From assembly GCA_031264605.1 (NCBI GenBank), contig JAISDQ010000097.1, positions 1 to 5,389 of the forward strand: 5,389 bases of DNA. Direction: 5' to 3'. Below the pieces are notes generated by a model. It had not been told where the DNA came from, searched no databases, and saw nothing but the letters and a program-made list of their open reading frames with translations. The stretch is from Synergistaceae bacterium. Its GTDB lineage: Bacteria > Synergistota > Synergistia > Synergistales > Synergistaceae. Made by a program: the position numbers and the translations under genes. Every line of letters starts with the position of its first letter. The first letter of the stretch is position 1. Of the stretch, positions 1-5,389 are shown piece after piece.

Positions 1-304
1 ATTTTTGGGCGTCCGTCTCTTTGGGCATTTTCAGGGCCGCCATGTACGCGTTGAACGACTCGACGTCGTCGTCCATGAGCGCCAGCGATTTTATCCTCAA
101 CCGCTCGCTGGTCTCGGCGGCGGACGCCATTTTTTCCCAGTTGGCGCGGTATTTTTCTTTGCCCACCGTGAGGTTCGACACCATAGAGACGAGGGCGAAA
201 GCGAGAGACGTTCCGAGCGCGGCGACGCTGCCGCCTCCGGGAGCCGGCAGGTCGCTCGCGAGATCGTCCAAAAATTTATTCAGCGTTTCTTTGCCCAGGG
301 GCAT
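1..304 (-). CDS. fchA: Formiminotetrahydrofolate cyclodeaminase / methenyltetrahydrofolate cyclohydrolase, N-terminal part (runs off the window)
   Basis: The first 101 codons of a stand-alone cyclodeaminase-family protein are present; the gene continues beyond base 1. Stand-alone members are usually about 200-210 residues, so roughly half is visible. The diagnostic glycine-rich stretch PAPGGGSVAAL lies at residues 20-30. It is followed by a helix ending in MVSNLTVGKEKY (41-52) and an acidic DDDVESFNAY segment (78-87), all typical of the family. The enzyme is cytoplasmic and converts 5-formimino-THF to 5,10-methenyl-THF plus ammonia. Methylotroph homologues called Fch instead hydrolyse methenyl-THF to 10-formyl-THF, and sequence alone does not separate the two roles. 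The ATG at 304 is chosen because GGAGGA at 316-311 sits 6 bases upstream. An in-frame ATG at 322 would place that ribosome site inside the gene. The gene starts 34 bases after the fhs stop with no terminator between, so the two are probably co-transcribed. Confidence 0.9.
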   Translation of the reverse strand, partial: MPLGKETLNKFLDDLASDLPAPGGGSVAALGTSLAFALVSMVSNLTVGKEKYRANWEKMASAAETSERLRIKSLALMDDDVESFNAYMAALKMPKETDAQK

Positions 305-338
305 CTTTATTCCTCCATTCATAATATTTTCATTGGTT

Positions 339-2012
339 CTAAAAGAGCCCCGATACGCGGCCTTCCTCGTCGATGTCGATCCCGCAGGCGGCCGGACGCT
401 TTGGCAGGCCGGGCATGGTCATGATGCTGCCGGTAATGGGAATGATGAAGCCCGCGCCGGCCGAAAGCCTGACCTCCCTCACTGTGAGGGTGAATCCCTC
501 GGGGCGTCCTTTCGCGTTGGGGTCGTCGGATAGTGACGACTGCGTCTTGGCCATGCATATCAGAAAATCGTCGCATCCCAGGTCGTGAATCTGCCGAAGG
601 TCTTTTTGGGCCTTTTCCGTAAAACTGACGGCGGCGGCCCCATATATCTTTTTCGCTATGGCGTTTATTTTTTCGACCGGCGAGGCGCCGGTTTCGTAGA
701 GGAAATGGAAATCGTTCGGTTTTTCGCATGCTTCGATTACTGCGTTAGCAAGCTCTACGCCGCCTTCGCCGCCTTTGGCCCAGATATCCGAGCGCACGAC
801 CGGAACTCCAAGTTTCGCGCACTTTTCGGCGACGGCGCGCAGTTCGTTCTCGGTATCCGTGGGGAAAGCGTTTAGCGCCACGACTACCGGCAGTCCGTAG
901 GACTGCATGTTTTCGGCGTGTTTTTCAAGGTTCGGGATGCCGGCTTCGAGCGCCGCCAGATTCTCTTCCGCCAGGCGTTCCTTTGAGACGCCGCCGTGCA
1001 TCTTGAGGGCGCGAATGGTCGCCACGATCACCACGGCGTTCGGTTTGAGCCCCGCGAGGCGGCATTTGATGTCGAGGAATTTTTCAGCTCCCAGATCGGC
1101 GGCGAAACCCGCTTCGGTGATGAAATAGTCCGCGAGTTTAAGCCCGTATTTCGTGGCCATTATGCTGTTGCAGCCGTGGGCGATATTCGCGAACGGGCCG
1201 CCGTGCACGAAGGCGGGCACGTGTTCTATCGTCTGAACGAGGTTCGGCTTTATCGCGTCTTTCAGGAGCATCGCCATCGCTCCCTGCGCTTCGAGGTCGC
1301 GCGCGCGAACGGGTTTTCCGTCGCGGTCATAGGCGACTATTATCTCGGACAGCCTGCGTTTGAGATCGCCGATGCCGGACGACAGGCACAGAATCGCCAT
1401 TATCTCGGAGGCGACCGTTATGTCGAATCCGTCCTCGCGCGGCATTCCCTCGGTTCTGCCGCCCAAACCTATGACTGTCTTGCGGAGCGCGCGGTCATTC
1501 ATGTCGAGAACGCGGCGGTACGCTATCCTTCTCGGATCGATGGAGAGCGGGTTTCCCTGCTGAAGGGAGTTGTCGAGCATGGCGGCGAGCAGGTTGTGCG
1601 CCGACGTGATCGCGTGGAAGTCGCCGGTAAAATGGATGTTTATGTCTTCCATCGGCACGACCTGGCTGTAGCCGCCTCCGGCCGCTCCGCCCTTTATGCC
1701 GAATACGGGTCCGAGCGAAGGTTCGCGAAGGGCCAGCGTCACCTTTTTCCCAATCAGCGCCATTGCCTGAGCGAGACCGACCGACGTCGTGGTTTTGCCT
1801 TCTCCCGCCGGAGTCGGGGTGATCGCGGTGACGAGTATCAGTTTTCCGTCGGGGCGGTCTTTGACGCGTTCCCAGAGTCCGTGCGTGACTTTGGCCTTGT
1901 ATTTTCCGTAGAGTTCCAGCTCGTCGTCCTTTACGCCCAGTTTCGAAGCCACATTGACGATCGGCTCCATCACGGTTTCCTGAGCTATCTCGATATCCGA
2001 CTTGTACTTCAT
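339..2012 (-). CDS. fhs: Formate-tetrahydrofolate ligase (10-formyl-THF synthetase)
   Basis: A complete 557-residue protein, the normal length for this cytoplasmic enzyme, which catalyses formate + THF + ATP to 10-formyl-THF + ADP + phosphate. In fermenting anaerobes it can run backwards to make ATP. The nucleotide-binding loop [11 protein letters not shown] is at residues 65-75. Family signature one, [11 protein letters not shown], is at 105-115 and signature two, [12 protein letters not shown], at 330-341. The conserved [19 protein letters not shown] block spans about 263-281. The gene ends TTT-TAG. The ATG at 2012 has a G-rich ribosome site, AGGGGGGA at 2025-2018, 5 bases upstream. Another ATG 4 bases upstream (2016) is out of frame. 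The terminator of the preceding gene ends about 41 bases before the start, so fhs needs its own promoter or read-through. A weak -10-like TAAAAT lies at 2040-2035 without a good -35 element. fchA follows closely. No frameshift or missing motif is seen. Confidence 0.98.
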   Translation of the reverse strand: MKYKSDIEIAQETVMEPIVNVASKLGVKDDELELYGKYKAKVTHGLWERVKDRPDGKLILVTAITPTPAGEGKTTTSVGLAQAMALIGKKVTLALREPSLGPVFGIKGGAAGGGYSQVVPMEDINIHFTGDFHAITSAHNLLAAMLDNSLQQGNPLSIDPRRIAYRRVLDMNDRALRKTVIGLGGRTEGMPREDGFDITVASEIMAILCLSSGIGDLKRRLSEIIVAYDRDGKPVRARDLEAQGAMAMLLKDAIKPNLVQTIEHVPAFVHGGPFANIAHGCNSIMATKYGLKLADYFITEAGFAADLGAEKFLDIKCRLAGLKPNAVVIVATIRALKMHGGVSKERLAEENLAALEAGIPNLEKHAENMQSYGLPVVVALNAFPTDTENELRAVAEKCAKLGVPVVRSDIWAKGGEGGVELANAVIEACEKPNDFHFLYETGASPVEKINAIAKKIYGAAAVSFTEKAQKDLRQIHDLGCDDFLICMAKTQSSLSDDPNAKGRPEGFTLTVREVRLSAGAGFIIPITGSIMTMPGLPKRPAACGIDIDEEGRVSGLF

Positions 2013-2052
2013 TCATGTCCCCCCTGCGATAGATATTTTACAAACTGTCATT

Positions 2053-2081
2053 AAAAAGGCTCCGCCTCGCGGCGAAGCCTT
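2053..2081 (-). terminator. Rho-independent terminator of the binding-protein gene
   Basis: Read on the minus strand, an 11-bp stem (arms 2081-2071 and 2066-2056, with one G-T wobble) closes a GCGA tetraloop of the stable GNRA type and runs into TTTTT. It begins 24 bases after the binding-protein stop codon. There is no T-run on the plus-strand side, so it acts in one direction and ends the binding-protein transcript before fhs. Confidence 0.88.
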
Positions 2082-2105
2082 GAACGCGTGATTCCGGGCG
2101 AAGTC

Positions 2106-3287
2106 TTACATCTCCGGTCTGATCTTGGTGAGGAAAACGGCTTTGCCGTCTTTCGCCTCGAGGATAACTCCGTCCTTGCCCTCCGGGTTATGGAACTCGT
2201 CCATGCTTATCGTGGCGTGCATGAGTTTGAGGCCGTTGGTGGTCTCGAGCGCTTCCTTTATTTTTACGGGGTCGTCGCTGCCCGCGCGCTCTATGGCGTC
2301 CTTGAGCCAGTACACGCTGTCGTATGCCATGACCGCGTTCATGAATTCCTGACATTCGGTTCCTGTCGCTTCCTCGTATTTCCTGAAGAAATCGGCAAGG
2401 GTGGGGTCGGCTTTGTCTACGTGGCTCACCCAGAACGTGTTTGCCATAGCTTCCTGCCCGGTGATCTCCCACATGAAGTCGCCGTATCCGTCGCCGCCGA
2501 TTATTGGGACGGTGATTCCGATCTCGCGCGCCTGTTTGACGGCGAGCGGCAGGCACTTGCCCATTGTCGGGAGCACCAGGATATCAGGGTTAGTGTCCTT
2601 TATCTTGGTGAGCTGAGCGCGGAAGTCGACGTCGTCGGTACGGTGCCCTTCATTGGCGATTATCCTGCCGCCGGACGCCTCGAAATCCTTCACGAAAAAT
2701 TCACGGAGCCCCTCCGAGTAGTCGCTTGACACATCGTAGAGGACAGCGGCCGTCTTGGCGTTGAGGTTTTGCGTCGCGAATATCGACAAAATTCTTCCCT
2801 GATAAGGATCGAGGAAGCATATCCTGAAGTTGTACGGCTTAACCTTACCGGCTTCGTCGACCGTGACGAAAGGGTTTGTGGGCAGAGTTCCGATGTGTGG
2901 GACACGGGCTTCGTTGAATACGGGAGAAGCCGATATGCAGAGGCTGGAGCCGCTGGGTCCTATCACCGCGCTGACTTTATCCTGCTGGACGAGCCTGCGC
3001 GCCGCGTTGACCATGTCCTCGTTGCGCGTGCGGCAGTCGTACATTATGATTTCAATAGGGCGTCCCAGGATGCCGCCGGCCTCGTTGATTTCCTTGACCG
3101 CTATCTTTACGCTCTCTTCCTCGGCCACTCCGTAAGCGGCAAAGTCGCCGGTAATGGTGGCTATCTCCCCGATTTTGATGGGAGCCGCTCCGGTTGCGTC
3201 CGATGCCCCCGCGCACGCGGGCATAATAAATATCCCCGCACAAATCAGCGCGATTGCGAAAACAACGATAGAAAAAGTTTTTTTCAA
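2106..3287 (-). CDS. ABC transporter periplasmic substrate-binding protein, branched-chain amino acid (LivJ-like) type
   Basis: The product is 393 residues from the preferred TTG start, the usual size for this type I periplasmic binding family (Peripla_BP_6, LivJ-like). A lysine pair and a hydrophobic stretch (residues 2-24) form a Sec signal peptide. Cleavage is likely near ACAGAS (24-29). Cys25 lies there, but the residues before it (M-P-A) are a poor lipobox, so lipidation is doubtful. The mature domain opens with IKIGEIATITGDFAAYG (37-53). It continues with EINEAGGILGRPIE (66-79), the ligand-loop motif GPSGSS (110-115) and DYSEG (189-193). GGDGYGD (265-271) belongs to the second lobe. The protein probably captures an amino acid or related compound for an ABC importer. 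The exact ligand cannot be read from the sequence, and no permease or ATPase gene is nearby. A strong terminator follows, so it may be a single-gene transcript. A GTG two codons upstream (3293) is the alternative start. Confidence 0.93.
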   Translation of the reverse strand: MKKTFSIVVFAIALICAGIFIMPACAGASDATGAAPIKIGEIATITGDFAAYGVAEEESVKIAVKEINEAGGILGRPIEIIMYDCRTRNEDMVNAARRLVQQDKVSAVIGPSGSSLCISASPVFNEARVPHIGTLPTNPFVTVDEAGKVKPYNFRICFLDPYQGRILSIFATQNLNAKTAAVLYDVSSDYSEGLREFFVKDFEASGGRIIANEGHRTDDVDFRAQLTKIKDTNPDILVLPTMGKCLPLAVKQAREIGITVPIIGGDGYGDFMWEITGQEAMANTFWVSHVDKADPTLADFFRKYEEATGTECQEFMNAVMAYDSVYWLKDAIERAGSDDPVKIKEALETTNGLKLMHATISMDEFHNPEGKDGVILEAKDGKAVFLTKIRPEM

Positions 3288-3294
3288 CGCCACT

Positions 3295-3301
3295 ACCTCC
3301 T
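3295..3301 (-). promoter_or_regulatory. Ribosome binding site that decides the start of the binding-protein gene
   Basis: A full-strength AGGAGGT occurs on the minus strand. It is 7 bases from the TTG at 3287 but only 1 base from the in-frame GTG at 3293. Spacing strongly favours TTG, which gives an N-terminus of M-K-K-T-F, a textbook signal-peptide beginning. Confidence 0.75.
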
Positions 3302-3319
3302 TTTATTTTTTGGGGATTT
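3302..3319. repeat. 18-bp imperfect direct repeat, copy 1
   Basis: This copy matches bases 3524-3541 at 16 of 18 positions. The only differences are two adjacent bases in the middle, and the 11-base core TTTGGGGATTT is identical. The copy sits just before the ribosome site of the binding-protein gene and overlaps its candidate -10 region. Confidence 0.55.
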
Positions 3320-3344
3320 TTTGTTTACCGCCCCAGTACGTCAA
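3316..3344 (-). promoter_or_regulatory. Candidate sigma70-type promoter for the binding-protein gene
   Basis: On the minus strand, TTGACG (3344-3339) is separated by 17 bases from AAAAAT (3321-3316). Initiation near 3309 would give a leader of about 20 bases that carries the ribosome site. A competing, overlapping candidate is GTGAAA (3372-3367), 17 bases, then TAGAAT (3349-3344). One of the two is likely to be used, but sequence alone does not choose between them. Confidence 0.4.
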
Positions 3345-3368
3345 TTCTACCTCAAAAGAGGGGATATT

Positions 3369-3503
3369 TCACCTCGCTTTGAACCACTGGTTAATCGAAA
3401 TGTCCGTTTTTGCCGGAGAAATATCCGAACGCGAATTTTTTGCCGGTTTAGAGAGGGATAATTTGCTGCCTGCGAAAACTGAATCGTCTTCACGTCCCGC
3501 CAT
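3369..3503 (-). CDS. Doubtful small open frame, 44 residues, downstream of the DUF3800 gene
   Basis: An ATG-to-TGA frame of 44 codons lies in the gap between the DUF3800 gene and the binding-protein gene. It is in the same frame as DUF3800, with the DUF3800 TAA stop and seven further sense codons between. The peptide is polar and rich in Ser and Lys, with two P-A-K motifs ten residues apart (residues 20-22 and 30-32). These come from a 10-base direct repeat TTTTTGCCGG (plus strand, 3407-3416 and 3437-3446). It ends N-Q-W-F-K-A-R. No Shine-Dalgarno site precedes the ATG, and I recognise no family. It could be a chance frame, an eroded gene end, or a small protein. Confidence 0.2.
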   Translation of the reverse strand: MAGREDDSVFAGSKLSLSKPAKNSRSDISPAKTDISINQWFKAR

Positions 3504-3523
3504 TTTCTGAAAAAGTGTTGGGG

Positions 3524-3541
3524 TTTATGCTTTGGGGATTT
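3524..3541. repeat. 18-bp imperfect direct repeat, copy 2
   Basis: Partner of 3302-3319, 222 bases away in the same orientation. It covers the last codons and stop of the DUF3800 gene. The pair brackets the 3' flank of that gene, including the small 44-codon frame and the candidate promoters. It may be a duplication scar or a chance similarity in AT-rich DNA. Confidence 0.5.
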
Positions 3542-4298
3542 GTCTTACGCCGCTATTTGACGCCGCATCTTTAATGATTTGCGCGTAGCCGTATTGTTGT
3601 GTCCATTCAAGTTCTTTGTATTGTACGCGATCGTATTCGTACATATATACACGGGAAAGAACAGCGCATATCCAGTCGGCGCACTGCAAATTCTGGTAAA
3701 GATGGCTCTCCGCTTGAAAGATTGGTTCAATGATCGAACTGTATTCGGCAGACCCGAAAATTGACTGTGCCGATGTATCCACCGTTTCAGTTCTGAAATT
3801 TGCGCCGCCACACTGATCTATTACGATAATTGCTTTTGCGGAACGGGTTTCGCAAAAATGGTGGACTCTTTTGTGGATTTCCGTTACTTCTGCCATGTAA
3901 AAGCTCGTCGAGTCGTGGGTGCCGGGGCATTTATATTTGAACATTCCTGTATATAGTAAAAAACCGCCAAACTTGCGCATTTTGTTTATAACCGTTTGAA
4001 ATATGCGGAAATTTGTACCTCTGTATTTCAAAACGCCATGAGTTTTAAATAGGCTTGAGCCCTTTTTTTCCCAATGAAACGACTCAACGCCTGTTTTTTT
4101 TATTTCATACGCGAAATAAGTCTTTTTGAACCAGTGGAACCACGCTGAGAATGCGCGCGCGTTATCAGCGGGCATTATAAAACCGCCCAATCCAAACACA
4201 GGACTGATCATATATTTGGGGGCTGTTCTACTGATGAAAGGGCCTATATGGCCAAATTCGTCAAAATACGCGATGTAAATTGTATTTATAGTGGACAT
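3525..4298 (-). CDS. DUF3800 domain protein (uncharacterised, RNase H-like fold family)
   Basis: The product is 257 residues from the ATG at 4298, or 264 from a GTG at 4319 (residue numbers here use the longer form). It carries both hallmarks of DUF3800: an N-terminal D-E pair (D20-E21, in AYFDEFGHIG) and a C-terminal Q-x-x-D (Q212-C-A-D215, in LQCADWI). In between are a glycine-rich GLGGFI strand (43-48), an S-F-H-W segment (80-83) and a hydrophobic strand ending in an acidic residue (IIVIDQ, 164-169). The family is functionally uncharacterised but is placed with RNase H-like folds, so the spaced acidic residues D20, D168, E204 and D215 suggest metal-dependent nuclease chemistry; that is inference. 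Length fits the family. The gene is much more AT-rich than its neighbours and unrelated to their pathway, which suggests transfer. The start is uncertain: GAGGAG directly abuts the ATG, and the GTG has no ribosome site. No signal peptide or membrane segment is seen. Confidence 0.85.
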   Translation of the reverse strand: MSTINTIYIAYFDEFGHIGPFISRTAPKYMISPVFGLGGFIMPADNARAFSAWFHWFKKTYFAYEIKKTGVESFHWEKKGSSLFKTHGVLKYRGTNFRIFQTVINKMRKFGGFLLYTGMFKYKCPGTHDSTSFYMAEVTEIHKRVHHFCETRSAKAIIVIDQCGGANFRTETVDTSAQSIFGSAEYSSIIEPIFQAESHLYQNLQCADWICAVLSRVYMYEYDRVQYKELEWTQQYGYAQIIKDAASNSGVRQIPKA

Positions 4299-4300
4299 CT

Positions 4301-4313
4301 CCTCAAAAAGAGG
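4301..4313 (-). promoter_or_regulatory. Small hairpin covering the DUF3800 ribosome binding site
   Basis: On the minus strand CCTC, TTTTT, GAGG forms a 4-bp stem whose 3' arm is the GAGG of the only Shine-Dalgarno-like sequence before the ATG at 4298. Translation may therefore be weak. AGAGG further upstream in the leader (4354-4350) could pair with the same CCTCT and free the site. The stem is short, so this is tentative. Confidence 0.25.
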
Positions 4314-4320
4314 GCCCACA

Positions 4321-4340
4321 TAAAAATGGCTTTTGCCATT
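4321..4340 (-). terminator. Terminator-like hairpin between ftcD and the DUF3800 gene
   Basis: On the minus strand AATGGC, AAAA, GCCATT makes a perfect 6-bp stem (4340-4335 and 4330-4325) followed by T residues through 4322. It could end the ftcD transcript, since no better terminator lies between 4341 and the ftcD stop. It could also act as an attenuator, because a good promoter lies upstream of it. The stem is short and its outer pairs are A-T, so efficiency is probably modest. Confidence 0.45.
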
Positions 4341-4343
4341 ATA
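4338..4343 (-). promoter_or_regulatory. Consensus -10 hexamer overlapping the terminator-like stem
   Basis: A perfect TATAAT is present on the minus strand. The only upstream -35-like hexamer is TTGGGC at 4369-4364, 20 bases away, which is too far. If this -10 is used, the transcript would begin near 4331 and lack the 5' arm of the hairpin. It is an alternative to the 4390-4418 promoter. Confidence 0.25.
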
Positions 4344-4363
4344 TGCGAGCCTCTAATCGGCTG

Positions 4364-4379
4364 GCCCAATATCTTGGGC
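4364..4379. repeat. Inverted repeat in the leader of the DUF3800 gene
   Basis: GCCCAA and TTGGGC form a perfect 6-bp stem with a 4-base loop. There is no T-run on either side, so it is not a terminator. It begins just downstream of the predicted start of transcription (around 4383) and could be a leader hairpin or a small operator. Confidence 0.4.
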
Positions 4380-4389
4380 TTCCACAGGA

Positions 4390-4418
4390 AAAATACAATA
4401 TTTGAGGCTTGCTGTCAA
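4390..4418 (-). promoter_or_regulatory. Sigma70-type promoter upstream of the DUF3800 gene
   Basis: On the minus strand a consensus TTGACA (4418-4413) and a TATTTT -10 (4395-4390, 4 of 6 matches) are separated by exactly 17 bases. The promoter is intergenic, 64 bases past the ftcD stop. Initiation near 4383 would give a leader of about 85 bases to the ATG at 4298, containing the hairpins at 4364-4379, 4325-4340 and 4301-4313. Confidence 0.55.
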
Positions 4419-4481
4419 CGTCCGACACGCTCGATTTACCAATTTACCGATCGATGCCGCGCCGAAATCCGAAAAGCCGTA

Positions 4482-5375
4482 TTACCCCAGCAAATAGTTT
4501 TCGATCACCTGTTCCGCCGTGAAAGAGCGCACGCGCAGGCAGTGCCGCACCACTTCCTCCAGCGCGGCAAGCGGAACCGGACCCACAAGTTCGCTCTCCG
4601 CGACGCCGACGCCGTAATTATCGGCAAGCGATTTGACGAAGTCGAACGCAAGAGGTATCGATGTTTTTTCGTAGTTGGTCAGGTTCATCGAAACCTGTAT
4701 CATCCCTTTTTCTTCCAGTTCCAGGGCTATCGCGCGGCAGTATCTCAATCCTCCGCTCGAAAATCTCATCCTTTTGGCTATCTCCTTACCAACCGACAGA
4801 TCGTTAGTCCGCAGATTTACGTTGAAAGCTATCAGTGGGAAACGCACGCCCGTGACGGCAGCCCCGGATTTCGGCACGAACGCGAAAGGGCCTTCGTCGG
4901 GACGCCACGCTTCGTCCTTCATCTTCGTCGGCAGCGCCTCGTATTGGCCCTTTCTGATGTCAGCCAGGTTTTTCCGTTCCGGCCGGGTCGCGGCGTCCTC
5001 GTAATAAAATACCGGCACGCCCAATCCGCCCAAAAACTTGCCGTACTCGCGCGCCACAGCGAGCGCTTCTTCGGTGCTCACTCCTCTGACGGGCACGAAC
5101 GGGGCGACGTCGACCGCCCCCATGCGCGGATGGCTCCCATGATGCGCGCTCATATCTATAAGCTCTATCGCCTTGCTTGACACGTTCTTGGCGCCTGCGA
5201 GAACGTCCTCGGGCGACCCGATCCACGAAAAAACGCTTCTGTTGTGGTCGGCGTCGGAATTTACCTCGATAACAGTGACCCCGTCCGTCCCCGAAAGCGC
5301 GCGCCGCATCTCCTCTATTTTCGCCTCGTCCCTGCCCTCGCTCACATTCAACTCACACAACATTATCCTTTTCAT
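4482..5375 (-). CDS. ftcD: Glutamate formimidoyltransferase, stand-alone formiminotransferase
   Basis: A complete 297-residue protein matching the formiminotransferase half of the animal bifunctional FTCD enzyme and the usual length of stand-alone bacterial versions. It transfers the formimino group of N-formimino-L-glutamate to THF in the cytoplasm, giving glutamate and 5-formimino-THF, a late step of histidine breakdown. The N-terminal subdomain starts with CELNVSEGRD (7-16) and has DADHNRS (41-47). It also carries the catalytic-region motif HHGSHPRMGAVDV (78-90), whose His82 corresponds by motif to the proposed general base of the pig enzyme. An EDAATRP motif follows near 126-132. The C-terminal subdomain contains GAAVTGVRFPLIAFNVNLRT (about 170-190) and QVSMNLTNYEKTSIPL. 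There is no cyclodeaminase domain; that function is encoded separately at the low end of the window. The ATG at 5375 has GGAGGT (5389-5384) 8 bases upstream. Any promoter lies outside the window. Confidence 0.96.
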   Translation of the reverse strand: MKRIMLCELNVSEGRDEAKIEEMRRALSGTDGVTVIEVNSDADHNRSVFSWIGSPEDVLAGAKNVSSKAIELIDMSAHHGSHPRMGAVDVAPFVPVRGVSTEEALAVAREYGKFLGGLGVPVFYYEDAATRPERKNLADIRKGQYEALPTKMKDEAWRPDEGPFAFVPKSGAAVTGVRFPLIAFNVNLRTNDLSVGKEIAKRMRFSSGGLRYCRAIALELEEKGMIQVSMNLTNYEKTSIPLAFDFVKSLADNYGVGVAESELVGPVPLAALEEVVRHCLRVRSFTAEQVIENYLLG

Positions 5376-5389
5376 TTTGCAGTACCTCC

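Noticed and set aside
305..322. Alternative fchA start at the ATG of 322
   Set aside because: It would place the GGAGGA ribosome site inside the coding sequence and add residues M-N-G-G-I-K absent from the usual family start. The ATG at 304 is correctly spaced.
996..2054. Long plus-strand open frame of 352 codons opposite fhs
   Set aside because: It is the antisense shadow of a complete fhs gene with all signatures. It is rich in Arg, His and Val as expected for a shadow in GC-biased DNA, and matches no family I recognise.
3382..3392. Odd palindrome AACCACTGGTT as a possible operator
   Set aside because: It is only 5-bp arms around one base, lies inside a doubtful open frame, and has no second copy near a promoter.
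2088..3461. Plus-strand open frames (2088-2729 and 2769-3461) opposite the binding-protein gene
   Set aside because: They mirror codons of a well-supported minus-strand gene, have no recognisable motifs, and one spans the terminator and the other the intergenic region without sense.
3294..4420. Insertion sequence or transposon carrying the DUF3800 gene
   Set aside because: No terminal inverted repeats of meaningful length, no transposase motif and no clear target duplication were found. The DUF3800 hallmarks are not those of a known transposase family.
4248..5180. Plus-strand open frame of 310 codons opposite ftcD and the adjacent gap
   Set aside because: It overlaps conserved FtcD motifs on the other strand, crosses the promoter and hairpin region, and has no family resemblance.
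1..5389. CRISPR array, tRNA, rRNA or phage integrase
   Set aside because: No regularly spaced repeats, cloverleaf-like tRNA ends or integrase motifs were seen in either strand.

Overview
All recognisable genes lie on the minus strand. Read in the direction of transcription (high to low coordinates) they are: a complete stand-alone glutamate formimidoyltransferase (ftcD), a DUF3800 protein, a branched-chain-amino-acid-type periplasmic binding protein, a complete formate-tetrahydrofolate ligase (fhs), and the first 101 codons of a formiminotetrahydrofolate cyclodeaminase / methenyltetrahydrofolate cyclohydrolase (fchA) that runs off the window at base 1. Four of the five genes have moderately high GC (about 58% in a hand count of bases 1201-1260), good Shine-Dalgarno sites and ordinary family lengths. 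The set suggests an anaerobic, amino-acid-fermenting bacterium; a Synergistota-like or clostridial organism would fit. This is inferred from gene content, because no phylogenetic marker is present.

Layout: ftcD occupies 4482-5375. Bases 4320-4481 hold a good sigma70-type promoter, several small hairpins and a terminator-like stem, all ahead of the DUF3800 gene (3525 to 4298 or 4319). That gene is clearly more AT-rich than its neighbours (about 37% GC at 3961-4020 and again at 4081-4140) and looks acquired. Bases 3294-3524 hold a doubtful 44-codon frame, an 18-bp imperfect direct repeat and candidate promoters for the binding protein. The binding-protein gene (2106-3287) most likely starts at a TTG and ends at a strong intrinsic terminator (2053-2081). 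fhs (339-2012) follows within 41 bases, and fchA follows fhs after 34 bases.

How the genes work together: FtcD moves the formimino group of N-formiminoglutamate, a histidine-breakdown product, to tetrahydrofolate. FchA releases ammonia to give 5,10-methenyl-THF, and the same family can hydrolyse that to 10-formyl-THF. Fhs run in reverse yields formate and ATP. The window therefore carries most of a one-carbon branch that conserves energy from histidine. The binding protein probably serves amino-acid uptake, but its permease and ATPase genes are not here. The DUF3800 protein has no evident link to this pathway and is best read as an accessory, possibly nuclease-like, insertion.

No convincing new system is visible. 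The points most worth a second look are the DUF3800 cassette with its structured leader and flanking repeats.
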